From Diadophis punctatus similis (Eukaryota > Chordata > Lepidosauria > Squamata > Dipsadidae), in contig JALIGW010000002.1 of NCBI GenBank assembly GCA_023053685.1, positions 171,335,430 to 171,399,429 on the forward strand: a DNA stretch of 64,000 nt, written 5' to 3'. Below, one piece after another: positions 61,180 through 64,000 of this stretch (the first letter of the stretch is position 1; each line of letters opens with the position of its first letter). The translations under genes were made by a program, and so were the position numbers. The notes under the pieces are model-generated. The model searched no databases. It was not told the origin of the DNA and was given only the letters and a program-made list of their open reading frames with translations.

Positions 61180-61415
61180 CTCGGGGTCTTGCGATTGCCA
61201 TTTGCAACTTACCCAGCTGGCTTCTGACAAGCAAAGTCAATGGGAGAAGCTGAATTTGTTTAATGACTACATGATTCACTTAACAACTGCCCTGATTTGC
61301 TTAATAACTGGCAAAAAGGTCATAAAATTGGAATGTGGCTCACTTAACTGCCTTGCTTAGTGATGGAAATTCTTTGCTCAATTGTGGTGATAAGTCAATG
61401 ACTACCAATAATTTG
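61180..61415 (-). mobile_element. CAGGTAGTCCT-family MITE fragment
   Basis: Contains GACAAGCAAAGTCAATGGGA, ATTCACTTAACAACTG and TGAGCAAAGAATTTCC-type text (as its complement), matching 23861-24255 in reverse. Termini are missing. Confidence 0.65.
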
Positions 61416-61823
61416 CTTTACATGAAGCTGATTTTAAGGACTACTTGCAAACTTTAGTTTGGACAAAGTGTGGGCCTTGTACTTATTGAACAGTGTCATT
61501 AGTATATTACACTGATGCTCTGAAAGCTATACTGGATACAGTGGGTTGCTAAACTTTACCACTCCTTTGTTAACTCTTTGTAAGATTTATTTTTGCTTTC
61601 CTCCTCTTTTCATGGAGAGGAGGAGGGAGAGGGAGAACTTTTCTGAGCCTTCTGCAAAGCCAGCACCTTGGTTGAATTTTTTTCACCGTTCCTTCTGTTT
61701 TTTCCAATGTGGGTCTAGTCTTTTCACAAGCCAATCCACTCTACAGATTTTCGTTTCTGATCCTACTTGCTTCTGCTGGGTTATCAATTACACATTGCTC
61801 CTTCCTCTTAGGATCCTCTAACT

Positions 61824-61941
61824 CAGGGGTGTCAAACTCATGGCGTCGTCATGTGACGTATCGGGACTTTTTCCCTTCGCTAAACCGGGCGTGGGAGTGG
61901 ACAGCATGCGACGCATCTGGGCCATAAGTTTGACACCCCTG
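61824..61941. mobile_element. Short hAT-type MITE
   Basis: Ends CAGGGGTGTCAAACTCATGG and AAGTTTGACACCCCTG. Flanks CTCTAACT and CTCCAACT match 7 of 8. Same family as 9497-9629. Confidence 0.92.
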
Positions 61942-62331
61942 CTCCAACTGTTCAATTGCCCTTGATCAATACTTCCAATCAAAAAAGGAAGCACACAACA
62001 CAAACAGACATGTTTTATCTGTCCTTTTAACAGTTTGTATTAGAAGGCAGACATGCCTGCTTACAATTGCCTTCAATTAAGCCAAGAAGCTTCTTAGTTG
62101 CCTCCGTTGCACTTTTCATGCAACCGGTAACTAGACAAAAGCGTAACCTCGAGAAGGTTATAACCTAGTTACATCTTAGTCATGGTACCTCAGTCTACCA
62201 TAGTCTTGAACAATTTACTAATTTCAAAGTAGGAACTGCAAATTCTAAAAAGTAGGCAAATTGTTTTGTGCAAACAATTGTACTTAATCATTTTCCTCTA
62301 TACATTGATAGCTAAATCATTTCCGCTACTG

Positions 62332-62785
62332 CAGTGATGGCGAATCTTTTTTGGCTCGGGTGCCAAAAGGGTGCGCCCGCACACTGCCCCATGCATGTGC
62401 ACAAACCCTCCCACGCTGCCCCCCACAGGCATGTGGACAGGCCTCACTGAAGCCTCCGGACCTCCAGTACACCCGTTGGGCTGTTTTTCGCTCTCCCCAG
62501 GGTTCAGGAAAGCCTCCTGAAGCCTGGGAAGAGTGAAAAACGGCCAAATGGGCTAAACGGAAGTTTGTTTCCGAACCCTGGGGACGGCGAAAAATGGCCC
62601 AATGGGCCAAATGGAAGTTTGTTTCCAAATTGGCTTTTCTGCAGCCTGAGGAGAGAGAAAACGGCTGAAAAGAAGGCCGCAATGTGTGCATGTGCGCTGG
62701 AGCTGACATAGGGCAACGCTTCACGCCCTCAGATATGGCTCCGCGTGCCGTGTGTGGCACACATGCCATAGGTTCGCCATCACTG
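62332..62785. mobile_element. Non-autonomous hAT (CAGTGATGGCGAACC family)
   Basis: Ends CAGTGATGGCGAATC and GGTTCGCCATCACTG. Flanks CGCTACTG and CTTTACAG match at 5 of 8, an eroded duplication. The interior carries the family CTCCCCAGG and CGGAAGTTTG repeats. Confidence 0.88.
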
Positions 62786-62869
62786 CTTTACAGTATTTGT
62801 GCTAGAAATTAAAAAAAATTACAGGACTATCAAAATGATAGGAACATTTAATGTGCTTTCTTCTAAAAC

Positions 62870-62973
62870 CAGGGGTGTCAAACTCGTGGCCTGCTGGCCA
62901 TGCCCACTCCTGTTATGGCAAAGGTGGAAAAAGTCACGATACATCACGTGACGACGCAAGTTTGATACCCCTG
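62870..62973. mobile_element. Short hAT-type MITE
   Basis: Ends CAGGGGTGTCAAACTCGTGG and AAGTTTGATACCCCTG. Flanking TCTAAAAC and CTCTAAAC are related with one indel. Same family as 61824 and 9497. Confidence 0.88.
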
Positions 62974-63085
62974 CTCTAAACTGTCAAAAGCCCAAGCAGC
63001 AGATTTTAGATTTTGCATACACTATTCTAAAATTGTGAGGTCACAAAGTAAGCGAGGTCATATTGGCACTTTCATTCTTCTCCAG

Positions 63086-63252
63086 GTTTACAGTGCTGGT
63101 TGTGAAAAGATAAGCACAGTTCATATTCTGGGAAGCATAGCTATGGATTTTGTAGAATTCCCTGAAAAATCGCGACTGATTGAGAAGCTCTCATTTGAGG
63201 CATTTAAGTCTGGATCTGAAATTGCAGTGACACGCTATGTGTTTGGATACCG
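63086..63252 (+). CDS. Candidate coding exon of an unidentified gene
   Basis: A 167-bp open segment has a good acceptor (pyrimidine run then TTCTCCAG|G) and donor (CG|GTAAGA), phase 0 in and phase 2 out. It encodes VYSAGCEKISTVHILGSIAM, DFVEFPEKSRLIEKLSFEAF and KSGSEIAVTRYVFGYR. The frame closes at the TAA created by the donor itself, as is common for real exons. The peptide has balanced composition with a strand-like start and a helical, charged middle. I do not recognise the family; it does not look like CATSPER3, the expected next gene. No second exon is visible in the remaining 750 bp. Confidence 0.5.
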
Positions 63253-63884
63253 GTAAGATTTCAGCCAGGATTTTTTTTAGTGTTCTATTGCATCTAGAAA
63301 CTGTTTCCTGAAATTTTGAATCATACATTACTCAAAACTATATTTTAATAATGTATTATAATTTTGAATGCCATGTTGATGGAATGATGTACTTCTCATT
63401 ATTTTGTAGCCTACCTAAAAAGGCTTTTAATTTGATGGAATCCATTTTTCTTTCAAAATTCCTTTTAAAAGAGATTTTTAATGAATTTAATGAAATTTAA
63501 TGAATTTAATGAAAACAGATCAAGAATGAAACATTTTTCTTAGTTCTGTATGTGAATATTGCATTATGCGGTAGAATCCTTTCTCTAGCAGCTTCCAGCC
63601 TTCCTGGATTTTCATACTTTGTTTAATTCTCTAGGTAAGACATGATGTTGATCTTCTCCAATTGGGCTTTTTCAAGCATAGTAGGTAGCCAGAGAGGCTT
63701 CAGAGTAGTGGGAAGGCACATAATGGAAAAGGGAAGCAAGGGGTGGTAGGAGACTGTTATCTACAGCACTAAAAAAAAGTTCAGAAGCACCAAGAAAAAT
63801 TTGGAATAAATCCTCAAGCACCTTAAGACTAAGGTAAAAAGCTGCTTTTTCAGAAGGAGGAAAACTTTAGAGAAAATTAAACAA
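63253..63884. other. Unassigned sequence, possible intron
   Basis: AT-rich sequence after the candidate exon, no further exon or repeat recognised. Confidence 0.4.
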
Positions 63885-64000
63885 GAAGCAATGGATGGAA
63901 ACTAGTTAAGGAGAGATCCGACCTTGAAATAAGGAGAAATTTCCTGAGGTTTAGAATAATTAATCAGTGGAACAGCTTGCCTTCAGATGTTGTGAGTGCT
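63885..64000 (+). mobile_element. CR1 LINE 3' UTR, cut by the window edge
   Basis: GGATGGAAACTAGTTAAGGA, ATAAGGAGAAATTTCCTGAG and GTGGAACAGCTTGCCTTCAG are the CR1 3' region in plus orientation, the complement of the text at 28500-28620. It continues beyond the window. Confidence 0.9.

Overview
This is nuclear genomic DNA from a squamate reptile, most likely a snake. Two ordinary vertebrate genes with intron-exon structure sit in a dense, layered field of transposable elements. The squamate call rests on two Sauria SINEs with the AAAGGTAAAGGT tail, flanked by 11-bp duplications. The snake call rests on a CR1-type LINE that ends in a long (TCTAT)n, i.e. (AATAG)n, microsatellite, the pattern known from Snake1 elements. 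The gene order TXNDC15 then PCBD2 matches the amniote block that continues to CATSPER3 and PITX1.

Layout. 1-6800 is intergenic: SINE, LINE and hAT copies, including a hAT-like element (3816-4861) that splits a LINE. 6971-11895 (+) is TXNDC15, five coding exons, 346 aa, behind a promoter with three ETS motifs. 13663-57235 (+) is PCBD2, four coding exons, 143 aa, all introns phase 0, behind a GC-rich promoter with a CTCF-like motif and a three-codon uORF. Introns of about 8.8, 25.7 and 8.6 kb spread the small PCBD2 gene over 44 kb. The region 57.4-64 kb is intergenic or the start of a further gene: one open, splice-flanked exon (63086-63252) is visible but I cannot name it.

The transposon content is the most unusual part. 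(1) A hAT-type element at 43267-45722, with a perfect 8-bp target duplication, carries what looks like the promoter (RFX X-box) and first coding exon of the ciliary gene RSPH14, now frameshifted and stopped. (2) A complete L1-derived element at 16349-18886 (-) has a 5' region, an intact 363-aa ORF1, a 3' UTR, a poly(A) tail and a 10-bp target duplication, but no ORF2; this is a HAL1-like organisation. (3) Non-autonomous hAT elements with different termini share homologous hairpin modules, some of which carry paired palindromic NRF1-type sites. (4) At 50.8-56.8 kb a tower of insertions can be read in order from target duplications: a solo LTR in a Snake1-like LINE in a hAT in an older CR1-like LINE.

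The two genes are not known to work together. TXNDC15 is a membrane thioredoxin-fold protein needed for cilia. PCBD2 is a small pterin dehydratase and HNF1 dimerisation cofactor paralog. Their adjacency reflects conserved synteny. All family calls were made by reading; no alignment or database search was run.
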